Shown here in pieces: positions 9,201-18,100 of a stretch of DNA of 49,827 nt. The translations under genes and the position numbers were made by a program. The stretch spans positions 1 to 49,827 of the forward strand of contig CAIUSO010000015.1 of assembly GCA_903901875.1 (NCBI GenBank), in the 5' to 3' direction. Source of the DNA: an uncultured Geobacteraceae bacterium (lineage in GTDB: Bacteria; Desulfobacterota; Desulfuromonadia; Geobacterales; Pseudopelobacteraceae). Within the stretch, counting starts at the first letter, position 1. Each line of letters begins with the position of its first letter. The notes below the pieces were generated by a model. It made no database searches and was not told the origin of the DNA. It saw only the letters and a program-made list of their open reading frames with translations.

Positions 9201-12200
9201 AAAGGGAGCCGAGTTGCCGGCCACACCGGTGCCATGCACCAGCAGGGACGGCACGCCGAGGAGCGTGGCCAGATGACCGAGGAAATAGTAGTCGGACGTT
9301 CCCCCGGCCGGCGCAACCAGCAGGGAGAGATTATCACCGGCAGCCAGATCAAATATGGAGTGGCGTTCCCCCTTTTCGTTATCCCATTCCGGGAGAGAAA
9401 AACCACCGCCACCACTGCGGGACGGCACCTTGGGAAGCAATCCGATCCGGCCCGGAAACACCAGCGTATGGGCATCGGAAATCCGTCCGGTCATCGGTAC
9501 TGACGGCAATAGTACGAACGGATTGCCCCCCTGCCACCACCCTGAGGGATCAATCACCTGACGACGAAACGGTTTGCGCATGGTAACCGACTGAACCAAC
9601 TGGCTGGCACTCACACCCCAACTCACTGCGGGAACCGAGGGAAAGCGGGACGGTTCTTCAAAAATGGCGTAATCGGGCTTTGCACCGGTCAAACGCTCCG
9701 TAAGCTGGCTGGTATGCACCATTTCAGTCGAAAGGGCACCGGAGGGGGCCAGGGCAAAAAGCAGCCAGCGGGAGTCCCCAGCGGGGGTAAAACGGAACAC
9801 TTTTTTTCCGGCGAGCGTTTCCTGAAGATCGATCAGCTCCACCGGACGGGGCAGTATCAGGCGGCAGAAACGTCCCCCGGCGGCAGAACCGCACTCATGG
9901 TCAAAAGCCCGCTGCATGGCGGTCAAACGCTGCTCGGCGGTGGTAAGCTGGGCCCCGTCACTGTCGAATGAGAGGGAACTAAGGACGACCGACGCTGCAG
10001 CCAGGCGCACCGCCCCATCACCGGCCTGTGAATAAAAGCGGGGAATCTGTTCGCGCTGTGCACCAAGCAATTCGTCAACAGCGGACTGTTCCTGACTGAG
10101 GCGGAGTTTAACGTAATCCGCATCCACCGGTCCACCACCGGCCAGCTGCGCCCCCAACCGGTCTATCTCGACAAAATGTGGTGCGACGACACGGAACTGT
10201 TCGATGGTAGCCGGATCATCAAGACCGAGTGCCCCCCGCCCAAGCAGTTGCACCCGCTCGATTTCACTCAATTTTTCCAGTAAATTAAATGCCTGCTCAG
10301 GTTTTTTGGCGGAAAGTGCCACCAGACCGGGTGAAAAACGTTCCATCAGTTCACCCCGCTGGAGATCATACTCTGTCAGCGGCAGACGTTCCAACCGGGC
10401 AACGGCCTCCTCAAAACGGCCAAGAGCGGCAAGGGCACGCCATTCCATGGCATATGCCCCACCACCCCGGGCTTCATCCAGGGCGGCGTTCCCCGCGGCG
10501 GCAACAGCTTCGGAAAGCCCCAGTGTCGTCAACACGGCAGCTCGATTCAACTGAACAGCAGCTCGCTGACGTCGCAACTGTTTGGTGACCCGGACAGTAA
10601 CATCGTCAAGGGGGAGATCCAGAACCCGTGCCCATCGTTCCAAGGCCTTATGGAGCAGAGCCTGCTGTTCACCCATGGCGGGTGCCGACTGGGACAAGCG
10701 GACCAGCAGCACCCCGCTGTCGTTAAGGTAGCGTCCCAGGGCAAGGGGTGGCAGCGTACCCCGTGCAGTGGCAGCAAGCCGGGTTACCCGAGCTTCGATG
10801 GTGAGGAAATCGGCTCGTTCGTCCTCCTTTTCCCCTGTCAGCAGGGCACCCCAGTTGACCAGATTGAGCATGGCACTGACCGGGTTCCCCGCCCGTACCG
10901 CCAGTACCGCTGACCGGCGAAAATCCGATGCGGCACTGGTCACGTCACCCAAGGCATATTCCACATGGGCAACCCGATGTGATAACAGCGATACCCCGTA
11001 TAAATCACCTTCGGCAACCATTCCGGCATCGGCAGAATACCGGCCCAGCTGTTTTTTGAGCAGTGCCACCGCCCCCTTCAGGTCACCAAGCTCAGAAAGA
11101 ATCCGGGCAAGATAAATTCCTGCCAGGCGTTTTTCCTGATCGACGGTGAAACCGAAGGCCGCATCGGTGGTATCCCCCTTGTCGAGGGCGATGTTTGCCG
11201 AAATTCCGAATAACCCACCGCTCCGCTGCGGAGACTTTTTATGGTGCGGTGGAGTGGTATCCAGCAGCTCCAGCAACCGGACAAAGCCATCCCGACTGAC
11301 TTTGAGGAGACGCAGCTGCTCTTCACCGGACGCCACATGGGCCTCCCGATAGGCGGCAATACTGGCAGAGCGGCGGTTTGCCGCAAGATTGCCCAAAAAT
11401 CCCAGCCCCTGATTGAGGGCAAAAGCCCCGTCAAACTGTTCGCGGGCGGCGGCATAATTATCCGCTTCAAAGTAGGCCAGAGCCAGTCGATCATGTATTT
11501 CAGCAGCGGTTTCCGTCAGGCGGGGCACGGATTCCAGCTCCTTTTCCACGGCCATCCCCATGGCGGACAGTTCGGCACCTACTGGTGCCGTTCCCCCGCC
11601 ACTCCAGACCGAAGCAGACCCAATGAGTACCCGTTCCCGGTCCAACAGTCGGGTCATGGCGGCAGAAAAACGCTCCCACCCCGCCGAGGGGGGGCCTTCG
11701 GGAGTAACAGCACCAAGCCGTTCCAGTTCTGCGGTTATGGCCTGATGTTCTCCAAGGGCCGTTTCCCACCCTTTCTTCCGTCCGGTCTCGGTAAAAAGCC
11801 GCTCCGTGATGCGCCGTGACAGGCGTCCGAACAGATCCAGGGAGCGAGAAGGATTCAGACGGCTCTGCACCAGCTCCAGTGCCCGACGATACCCGGCAAT
11901 CGGTGCCTCCTTTTCACGCATCTGAAAAGCAACCGCAGCGTAGCGCTGCTGGAAAATCAGTTCCGTATCCGGATTGTCAAAGGGGATCTTCGAGGCCAGT
12001 CTCTGTGAATAAAATTTCCAGGCGGTGGCTTTACTTCCCAGAAGATAGGCGATATTGCCGACATTCAGATCCAGGTTGGCTCGGTTTTCCGGCTGTTCCA
12101 GGGGCCTATTGAGCAACCAGGCACGACGATACAGGGCAAGGGCCCGTTCCAGCCCTCCCCGTTCCCCATGTACGGTTTCCCTGACTTCTGCGATATATCC

Positions 12201-14528
12201 CCTGGTCTGGGGGGGGTACTCCGATGACGGCAGCCGGTCGGCAGCCCGTCCGATCAATCTATCCGCCTCATCCAGGGACTCTTTTCCCGGCAGATAGGTC
12301 AAGATGAGTCCCACTCCGTACAGCAGCACCGGATCTTCCGGGTACGACGCCAGCAATTTTCGGTAGAGGGCGAGCAGCTCCCGCGTCTGCCCCATGGCAG
12401 CGACGGATTTGATATAGCCCCGATGGGCCTCCAGACTTCGACCGTCATAACGGATCAGGTCAAGAAACAACGAGCGGGCAGCAGCCATTTCCCCCAGGCG
12501 ATAGAGATTTTCACCGGCGGCAACGGTTTTACGGACATAGGCAGAGCGGGCAAGCTGGTAGAGCGGAGTTTCTTCCGTCTGCTCTTTCATTTCCGTTTCA
12601 TAGAGCCCTTTTGCCTCGGCATAGCGTTCTTCACGAAAAAGCACTTCCGCAAGTGCGAAGCGGGCCGCCGCCGTGGGAGACGGCACCACCGGAAACTTTT
12701 CCAGCACCGTGCGGTACGCATCCTTGGCGCGGGCCCATTCGCCGGCGTGGTGGGCCAGATCACCCTGCCGGTTCCAGGCTCCCATGGCCAGACGGGGAAG
12801 CGTGGTCCGGTACCGTTCCGCCAGAGCGGAGAGCGCAGCCACATCGGCATGGTCACGGGGAGAAACCAGATCGAGGACTGCTGTTATGGCAGCCTCGGCC
12901 CACTCTTCCTGATCACCATAGGTTGCCGCCACCTCAACCAGTGCCGTAACGGCCCCCTCCCCCTTTTCCAGCCGGGACAACAAGATGGCACGTCGAAGTG
13001 CTGCCTCTGCCTTAAAAGGACGGCCGGCACCGGTCAGGCCGACAACGGTTTCCGCATGGGCAACCGCCGAGAGCTGGTCGGCCGCACCGCCGCCATACTC
13101 CGTAAGCAGACGGGCCATATCAATCTGAAATCGTGCCTGGGCATCGTCTCCCCCCGGGTCGGCAGCCGTTTTCAGAGCACGTTCCGCTTCTTTAAGAATT
13201 TCCTGACGCCGTTGCAACAAAACGGCATCATTACAACGCTGAGCAGTTTTCAACCTGATGCGGGCAATCTCTGCCAAAGCTTTTTCCCGGGGGAATTGTG
13301 CGGCACGAAGTACCACATCATCGTACTGTTCACCGGCAGCACCGGTTTCACCCGACTGTTCCATCAAGGCAGCCAAGGCCAGACCGGCCAAGGCACCTTC
13401 CCGTGTCGGAACAGTTTCCCGAGCCAGGACCTGTGCCGCAGCCAGCCGGGCATGGGCCGGGTCAGGCGGCTGCCGTTCCAGCAGGATTTGAGCCACTGAC
13501 CACTGTTCACTGACGCTCTTCCGAGCGGGAATTTCCCCGGAAGCCGGAAGTGTCATGACCTGCCCTCCCCCCGCCTGTCCAGCGACAAAATAGAAGTGGT
13601 CACCTGCCGGAATCGGTGCCACCGCCATGAGTGACAGGGCGGTCAGCGGATAGATATAGGGGAAACCATCGTCACCATCCCGGTGGAGCTGAAGCCGGTA
13701 TATCTGCCCGACATCCAGGGACGAGCCACCTTCAGCTCCGGCTGCGGTGTGGCGGGTAAACAGAATGGAATCTTCCGTTTCCCACACCGGGTAAAGATCC
13801 CGTTCCCCGCCATAGGTCAACTGGGAGAGCTTGCCGTCACCACTGTTCCAGAGCCAGAGGTTGCCGTTTCTGCTTGATGAGCGGGACACGAACAACCATC
13901 GTTTGCCATCGGCGGCTGGTGCCGCAAATGCGGCATCGATGGTGATCGGCAGTCGCTCACTCCGTTTTTCCTGTAACTGGATCCGCACCAGTTCCCGGCG
14001 GTCTGACCCGGGCAATTGACGATGATAGACCAGAGAACCACCGTCAGTCGTAAAAACCGGCGCATCATCGGCCGACTCCCGCCCGGTAAGCCGAACCGGG
14101 GTGGCAGCTGTTTTTGTTGTGTCAAGAGTCCAGATATCTCCCTTCACATCGTCCTGGGCATCAACGAACGCCACCAGAGATCCGTCTGAGTTAAGTGCCG
14201 GTGCGGCAAGGCGCACCGGACTGCTGTGGAGCAGACGGGGCAACTCGGCCAGAGTGGAAAAGGTATAGAGCCAGAGTTCATCCCCCTTGTCTCCCCGCTC
14301 CACGGTAACCATACGGCTGCCATTGGCTGCTCGGGCAGCATATAGTACCTGACGGGAGCTGAAGATTGCCGGCTGGGGGGGAATCTCGGGGCGAGAGCGG
14401 GGGGCAGGACGGGGAGCTGCCGGTGCCAGCAACTCTTCTCCCAACGCACCGGCTTGTACGATAGAAAGGGGTGCCAGCAGCATCAACAGCCCCAGGCTAA
14501 GTATCCGAACCAATCCCAGCGGCTTCAT
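6249..14528 (-). CDS. Giant exported beta-propeller/TPR/CHAT protease-like protein
   Basis: The product is 2759 residues from ATG 14528. That ATG overlaps the preceding stop as ATGA, so I prefer it to the GTG at 14540. A signal peptide (LSLGLLMLLAPLSIVQA) is followed by TolB/PD40-like propeller repeats to about residue 330 (SDGSLVAFVDAQDDVKGDIW, TDGGSLVYHRQ). Degenerate helical repeats run to about 1490. A degenerate CHAT-like region spans about 1550-1810, canonical TPRs about 1820-2320, and a CHAT domain about 2440-2759. The CHAT catalytic pair is intact: His2627 in HLASHGEF and Cys2672 in LSACQTGLG. Downstream SLWRVSD and YWGAFVLTGDY are canonical. CHAT domains are caspase-like cysteine proteases, often paired with TPR sensor modules. 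The signal peptide implies periplasmic or surface action, unlike cytosolic TPR-CHAT defence proteases. Target unknown. Confidence 0.9.
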   Translation of the reverse strand: MKPLGLVRILSLGLLMLLAPLSIVQAGALGEELLAPAAPRPAPRSRPEIPPQPAIFSSRQVLYAARAANGSRMVTVERGDKGDELWLYTFSTLAELPRLLHSSPVRLAAPALNSDGSLVAFVDAQDDVKGDIWTLDTTKTAATPVRLTGRESADDAPVFTTDGGSLVYHRQLPGSDRRELVRIQLQEKRSERLPITIDAAFAAPAADGKRWLFVSRSSSRNGNLWLWNSGDGKLSQLTYGGERDLYPVWETEDSILFTRHTAAGAEGGSSLDVGQIYRLQLHRDGDDGFPYIYPLTALSLMAVAPIPAGDHFYFVAGQAGGGQVMTLPASGEIPARKSVSEQWSVAQILLERQPPDPAHARLAAAQVLARETVPTREGALAGLALAALMEQSGETGAAGEQYDDVVLRAAQFPREKALAEIARIRLKTAQRCNDAVLLQRRQEILKEAERALKTAADPGGDDAQARFQIDMARLLTEYGGGAADQLSAVAHAETVVGLTGAGRPFKAEAALRRAILLSRLEKGEGAVTALVEVAATYGDQEEWAEAAITAVLDLVSPRDHADVAALSALAERYRTTLPRLAMGAWNRQGDLAHHAGEWARAKDAYRTVLEKFPVVPSPTAAARFALAEVLFREERYAEAKGLYETEMKEQTEETPLYQLARSAYVRKTVAAGENLYRLGEMAAARSLFLDLIRYDGRSLEAHRGYIKSVAAMGQTRELLALYRKLLASYPEDPVLLYGVGLILTYLPGKESLDEADRLIGRAADRLPSSEYPPQTRGYIAEVRETVHGERGGLERALALYRRAWLLNRPLEQPENRANLDLNVGNIAYLLGSKATAWKFYSQRLASKIPFDNPDTELIFQQRYAAVAFQMREKEAPIAGYRRALELVQSRLNPSRSLDLFGRLSRRITERLFTETGRKKGWETALGEHQAITAELERLGAVTPEGPPSAGWERFSAAMTRLLDRERVLIGSASVWSGGGTAPVGAELSAMGMAVEKELESVPRLTETAAEIHDRLALAYFEADNYAAAREQFDGAFALNQGLGFLGNLAANRRSASIAAYREAHVASGEEQLRLLKVSRDGFVRLLELLDTTPPHHKKSPQRSGGLFGISANIALDKGDTTDAAFGFTVDQEKRLAGIYLARILSELGDLKGAVALLKKQLGRYSADAGMVAEGDLYGVSLLSHRVAHVEYALGDVTSAASDFRRSAVLAVRAGNPVSAMLNLVNWGALLTGEKEDERADFLTIEARVTRLAATARGTLPPLALGRYLNDSGVLLVRLSQSAPAMGEQQALLHKALERWARVLDLPLDDVTVRVTKQLRRQRAAVQLNRAAVLTTLGLSEAVAAAGNAALDEARGGGAYAMEWRALAALGRFEEAVARLERLPLTEYDLQRGELMERFSPGLVALSAKKPEQAFNLLEKLSEIERVQLLGRGALGLDDPATIEQFRVVAPHFVEIDRLGAQLAGGGPVDADYVKLRLSQEQSAVDELLGAQREQIPRFYSQAGDGAVRLAAASVVLSSLSFDSDGAQLTTAEQRLTAMQRAFDHECGSAAGGRFCRLILPRPVELIDLQETLAGKKVFRFTPAGDSRWLLFALAPSGALSTEMVHTSQLTERLTGAKPDYAIFEEPSRFPSVPAVSWGVSASQLVQSVTMRKPFRRQVIDPSGWWQGGNPFVLLPSVPMTGRISDAHTLVFPGRIGLLPKVPSRSGGGGFSLPEWDNEKGERHSIFDLAAGDNLSLLVAPAGGTSDYYFLGHLATLLGVPSLLVHGTGVAGNSAPFVQAYGSKTLADASSLLPPGWLLIGDRGPDAVEAARLGKSRFAEYGKAGVKAHNAGSFQKALSLFENALTIVAENPSLAKQATTLHRYGRESAFSAGLTERAILHAEAVVKGLAMEKPYSVDHADALLRLGLLQGNAERFTEAAASLKEGVGIFADLGLVKEQAAALADFGIVMENSVNFTAARSFFEESATLRQTLKDDASLAEQYRNIGRIYDLRLNQYSIAEQQYARAGAMYARTGNAGLEAETLLERGRCQRLLGNFTTADLLYKEALAKAGDKNLRTRMRIILEQANNAWFQGRYQEAFDLREQVEKSAIAEKWSLEQVMAKNTGGLIWWTLGDNKRALTELRGALEQAGKLAVRRDEVATTLNNIGLVQRESGDYTGALATLDSALVIDRQLGSRWALAYDLRNLGQTRLKMGDPATALLQFSEAASLATAIGDKVNLAKILLARGDGETALKQVAAAEASYGGALEIADRLLLREVRWRALFGLARLQKRDGHTEAAVQLYQQALETVEGLRAEIKLDQLKDGFLADKMDVYAGLVGLLVDLQRSDEAFAVAERSRSRNLIDILGRQRLSLSGSVDQELYDRQIRLKSEIMEQESLLAQATNPKEKGRYDQALEKLRGAYQDLLIDIERKRPELLALVKVSPTTLEGIRAQLEAGVVLLSYYQLPDRLLIWRIERDRSALSVQTISAPRLSAKIASYRRMLQNLEPLEKQSRELYDLLIAPQLTGGTTYRSVGIIPHGSLHYLSFATLHDGKDYLVDRQKLFYLPAASVMKYTMGRRSTERKLHILAIGNPDLGNSTLDLPFAEREAGTMRWNYPDVTILTRERATESWVREHISEFGVIHLASHGEFDPLNPLFSAVRLVKDNKADGKLQADEIFGLDIRADLVVLSACQTGLGDIKSGDDVVGMNRAFIFAGTHSLISSLWRVSDVSTAIMMKQFYRNFLQSGKAESLSKAMQQVKNRYPHPGYWGAFVLTGDYQ

Positions 14529-15124
14529 AGCGTCAGCCACCGGCCATCGGAATCCTGAACTTTTGCACCGGGAGCGGAATTTTGTCGGTTAATGCGGGCA
14601 AACACCGTGCGAATAGCCGGCAGATCCTTGATGGTAAAGTTTTCATTGGTCTGCACCACCCGCAGCATCAGCAGATCCCGTGCCTGGTTGACCTCTTTAA
14701 TGACCTGCTGAAATTCGGCGTCATTGTACTGTGCGGCAATGGCCTTCTGATCTTCGCTGGAAATCTTTGCCGTTTCACGGGGAAATGCGGTCAACAGCCC
14801 ATCGAGATTTTCTCCGACCCAGCCAAAACGCTTGAAAACATCCACATCATCGGCGTGAAACGCAATGGTCTCAAGGGCCTTTGTCCCGTCAAGCTGTTCG
14901 GGGGAATGGCGCGGTGGCGCATCAATGGTTCCGGTGGGGGAAACACCCCGCACCGATGCAACCAGAAGCATATCTTCGCTCAAGCTATTATAGGTCCCCA
15001 GAACCTGATTTTCCAAAGCGGTCCGTTCACTGACCACATTAACATCAACCTTGGCAAGGGTACAGCCACTGACAACAATGGCCAATCCGAGAGCCACAAT
15101 ACCTGAACCTGTTCTATTGAGCAT
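14525..15124 (-). CDS. Lipoprotein with DUF1318 (YdbL)-like C-terminus
   Basis: The product is 199 residues. The lipobox VVSGC near residue 21 marks a lipoprotein, and the mature start CTLAKVDVNVV resembles small YnbE-type lipoproteins. The C-terminus (INRQNSAPGAKVQDSDGRWL, preceded by a helical stretch with VNQARDLLMLRVV) resembles DUF1318/YdbL. In E. coli, ydbH-ynbE-ydbL encode an AsmA-like bridge protein, an outer-membrane lipoprotein and a periplasmic helper. Here one polypeptide may combine the two small functions. The start overlaps the AsmA-like gene by 11 bases and the end overlaps the CHAT gene by 4, so all are probably co-translated. The family link is by eye only. Confidence 0.75.
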   Translation of the reverse strand: MLNRTGSGIVALGLAIVVSGCTLAKVDVNVVSERTALENQVLGTYNSLSEDMLLVASVRGVSPTGTIDAPPRHSPEQLDGTKALETIAFHADDVDVFKRFGWVGENLDGLLTAFPRETAKISSEDQKAIAAQYNDAEFQQVIKEVNQARDLLMLRVVQTNENFTIKDLPAIRTVFARINRQNSAPGAKVQDSDGRWLTL

Positions 15125-18100
15125 AACCCCTCCGTTTCAATGTTACTTCACCATGCTGACCGAAAACCAGCGTATCCGCCCGCACCAGATCCAGAATCGA
15201 GCGTAACGACATGATACTTCCCCTCTGTGCGGCAAGGTCCTGTCGCAAGGGCAGCTCGGAGATCCGAAGGCGATCCACCTTCGGCAAATCAACGGGTGCC
15301 CCCTTGACCAGTGCCTCACCTTCAATACTGAATGCGCCATCAACCGCAACGGCACGCAATCCCTTCAGACTCCCGATGCGCAGTAGCTTGCGCTGTGCGA
15401 CCATCTGCTCGTTCCGTTCATTGGGATCGAGGGCGTAGAGCGCCTGTTCAAGGGTATTGGCACCTATTTTACGAATTGTTACCGCCAGCCTGAGTTGTTC
15501 AAAAAGATCACGCTGTTCCGGTGTCAATGGTGCGGTCAGACCTACCTCACCGGAAATTTCTGCATCCTCATTATTCGTTTTTTTCCCCTGTTGCTTAACC
15601 TGCATTCGGGAAATATCCAGGTGGGAAAACGAACTCGACGCCGAAACCGTCGGAATTTCCGGCACCAGATCCACCACTCCATGGGCCAGAACGGTTCCCC
15701 CCAACAGGTCGGCCTGAAAGAAACCGAGACCGGTTTTTTCACGGGTAAACAACAGGTCACCTTCCAGAGAGGTAAGTTCCAACGGCACTCCACTGACCTT
15801 TGTCAAAACCCGGCGAACCGTGAACGAGCGGGAACCGCTCACATCACCATGGAGATCGTTCTTGATTCGACCAATAATATCGGCCGCACCCACGGGAGCT
15901 AACGACGCCGGTGACGGTCGGACAAGGGATGCCGAAAGTGGCAGCCAGTTTTCCTTTTCCGCCACACGGGCCAACCCGTAGACCCGGTTGATAACGACAT
16001 CGGCATGGATCCCCTCAACCGCCGTGCCATTGGCAAGCCGCACACCAAAATCATCTGTTTTTACGGCGCACCCGAACCCGACGTCCCGTCCACCATTCAA
16101 ATCAACACGGAGGTTTCCGGCAGCATGTCCCGCCAGGTCCAGACCGGGCAGCAATGGCTTGAGCGCAGAAGAGAACTTTCCGTCGAAGGTGGCAAAAAGG
16201 ATGGCATCAAGTCGTCTGGCAAGTGTGGCGGGCGTGAACGGTTCTTTCTCATCGAACAACGAGTCAATGCGACTGACGTTCAGTTCCCCCTCCTGCTGGA
16301 CAACAAAGGGTTCCATCCGTACCTCCTCATTCAGGTACAACTCCTTCCAACCGCGCAGCTCCCCCCCCATTCGCACCATACCATGCTGGGGTGCCATCTC
16401 TCCACCGCTGCCGACGAGGCCGCTCAACCCGTCAAAAAGCACCTTTCCATCAATCGTAATACGTTCACCCGTGCGGGACGAAGCAAACCGCAGCGGGGAT
16501 GCGGTTTGCACACCGGATACCCTGACGACCCCTTTGGAGGTGGGGATTGAGGCCGATACCGAGTCCAGCGTGACACCCCACGTAACGGAATCAAACTTTG
16601 CAAGAATGTCCCGCACCTTTTGCAGCGGATTGTTGCCGGAAGCAGGCACCGTTTCCGTTACCGGTGCCGCCAGGTTCCATTCTGCGGTAACACGCCCCTC
16701 CCCCCCCAATCCAACCGGCACAAAGGGAGCAATAACCGGAAACAGCCGTTTCAGATCCACCTGTACCGCTCCATGGGCGGTAATGGCCCCCGGAGTCTGG
16801 AGCGGGCGGCTCCCCTCCCCGGTCAAACGGACGGCGTCTCCGGCCCCTATGTCCGCAGTGACCCGCTGTACCGTCGGTTGAGCCCCCTTGGCAGCAGAAA
16901 GATTAAAACCGGCGGCGTTGAATGAAACCGAAAAAGGTACCGGTACCATTTTTTTTCCGGGAGTATTCACCAGAAGGGATGCTGCGGTCAGCTCACACTC
17001 CGGCAGGTCGGCGGAAAGATCCCCCTGTGCATTGGCACGGACAGCAAGCCGGAGTTGTTCATGAAATTTCTGCACCGCTCCCAACGTTCCAAAAGAGCCG
17101 CTTTCCAGATCAAATTTCTGGGACAGGGCCACCGTGGCGGCCACGTGGCGAGGCGAACTGCTCTTGAGGTCCAGATCTGTGGCCCCCAGAGTCATCTCCC
17201 CCCCCGCCCCCTTGAGAGTCAGCGGCTCTTTACCCGAACGGAGTGCCTGTCTGACCCCCCAGCGCAGCACAGCATCTCCCCGCACCGGCAGGGCGGCACG
17301 GAGCGGAAATGTGCCACTGTCAATGGAGACAAACAGGTCATCGGCATCCAGCGACCCCGTGTCCGTATGGAGCTGCAGCCGGGGAAGCGCAACCGCCAGC
17401 TCCCTGATCACCAGATTGCCCCGATTCTCCGTTCCGGCAAGACGCAGCTGCAGTGAACTCAGAGACAGCTCACCGGCTATATCGGTCACCGGCAGGCTTG
17501 GTGGCAGGAGAGGTTCCAGAAGGGCATAGACGCCCCCCACATCAAGCTTTACGGGGCCCACAGTGACCTCCAGCGACCGACCGGAAGCGGTGGGATGGTC
17601 AACCGAAGCATGCCAGAACATATCAAGCAGTCCGGGAAGTTGCAGTCTGCCGTCAGGAAAGTCCACACGTTCCCCCCTCTGACTGGTGGTGACACGCTGC
17701 TGCAACGACACATTGAACGGGCCGACCGGCTCTGACTGGGGCCACTGGTCGGTGACCGACAGTGCCGTACCGTCACACTGAACCGATGCCTGTACATTCT
17801 GCTGGTCATCCATTTTTGCTCGAAGCGTAATACCAAGGTCCCCCCCCACCTTCGGAGAATGTGGCGACAGAAAAGGGGAAAGAACCGCCTGTAACGCAGG
17901 CAGGTTAAAGGAGCCATGGGTAACAACACCCTCTGACCGGCGTAGACCACCGGTCAGTGAGATGGTGGCTCCCGGCAGCATGGTGGTTACGGCAAACTCA
18001 GCTACGCTCAAATTCACCCTCCGTGCAGCACTGACCAGATTACGGATCATTGCGGAACATTCTACCGTTCCCCGTGACCGCCCATTGACGGAAACCATGC

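Noticed and set aside
12423..13499. 358-codon plus-strand frame inside the CHAT giant
   Set aside because: It is the complementary shadow of a high-GC coding region; its composition (Arg/Gly/Phe-rich) and lack of domains argue against a gene.
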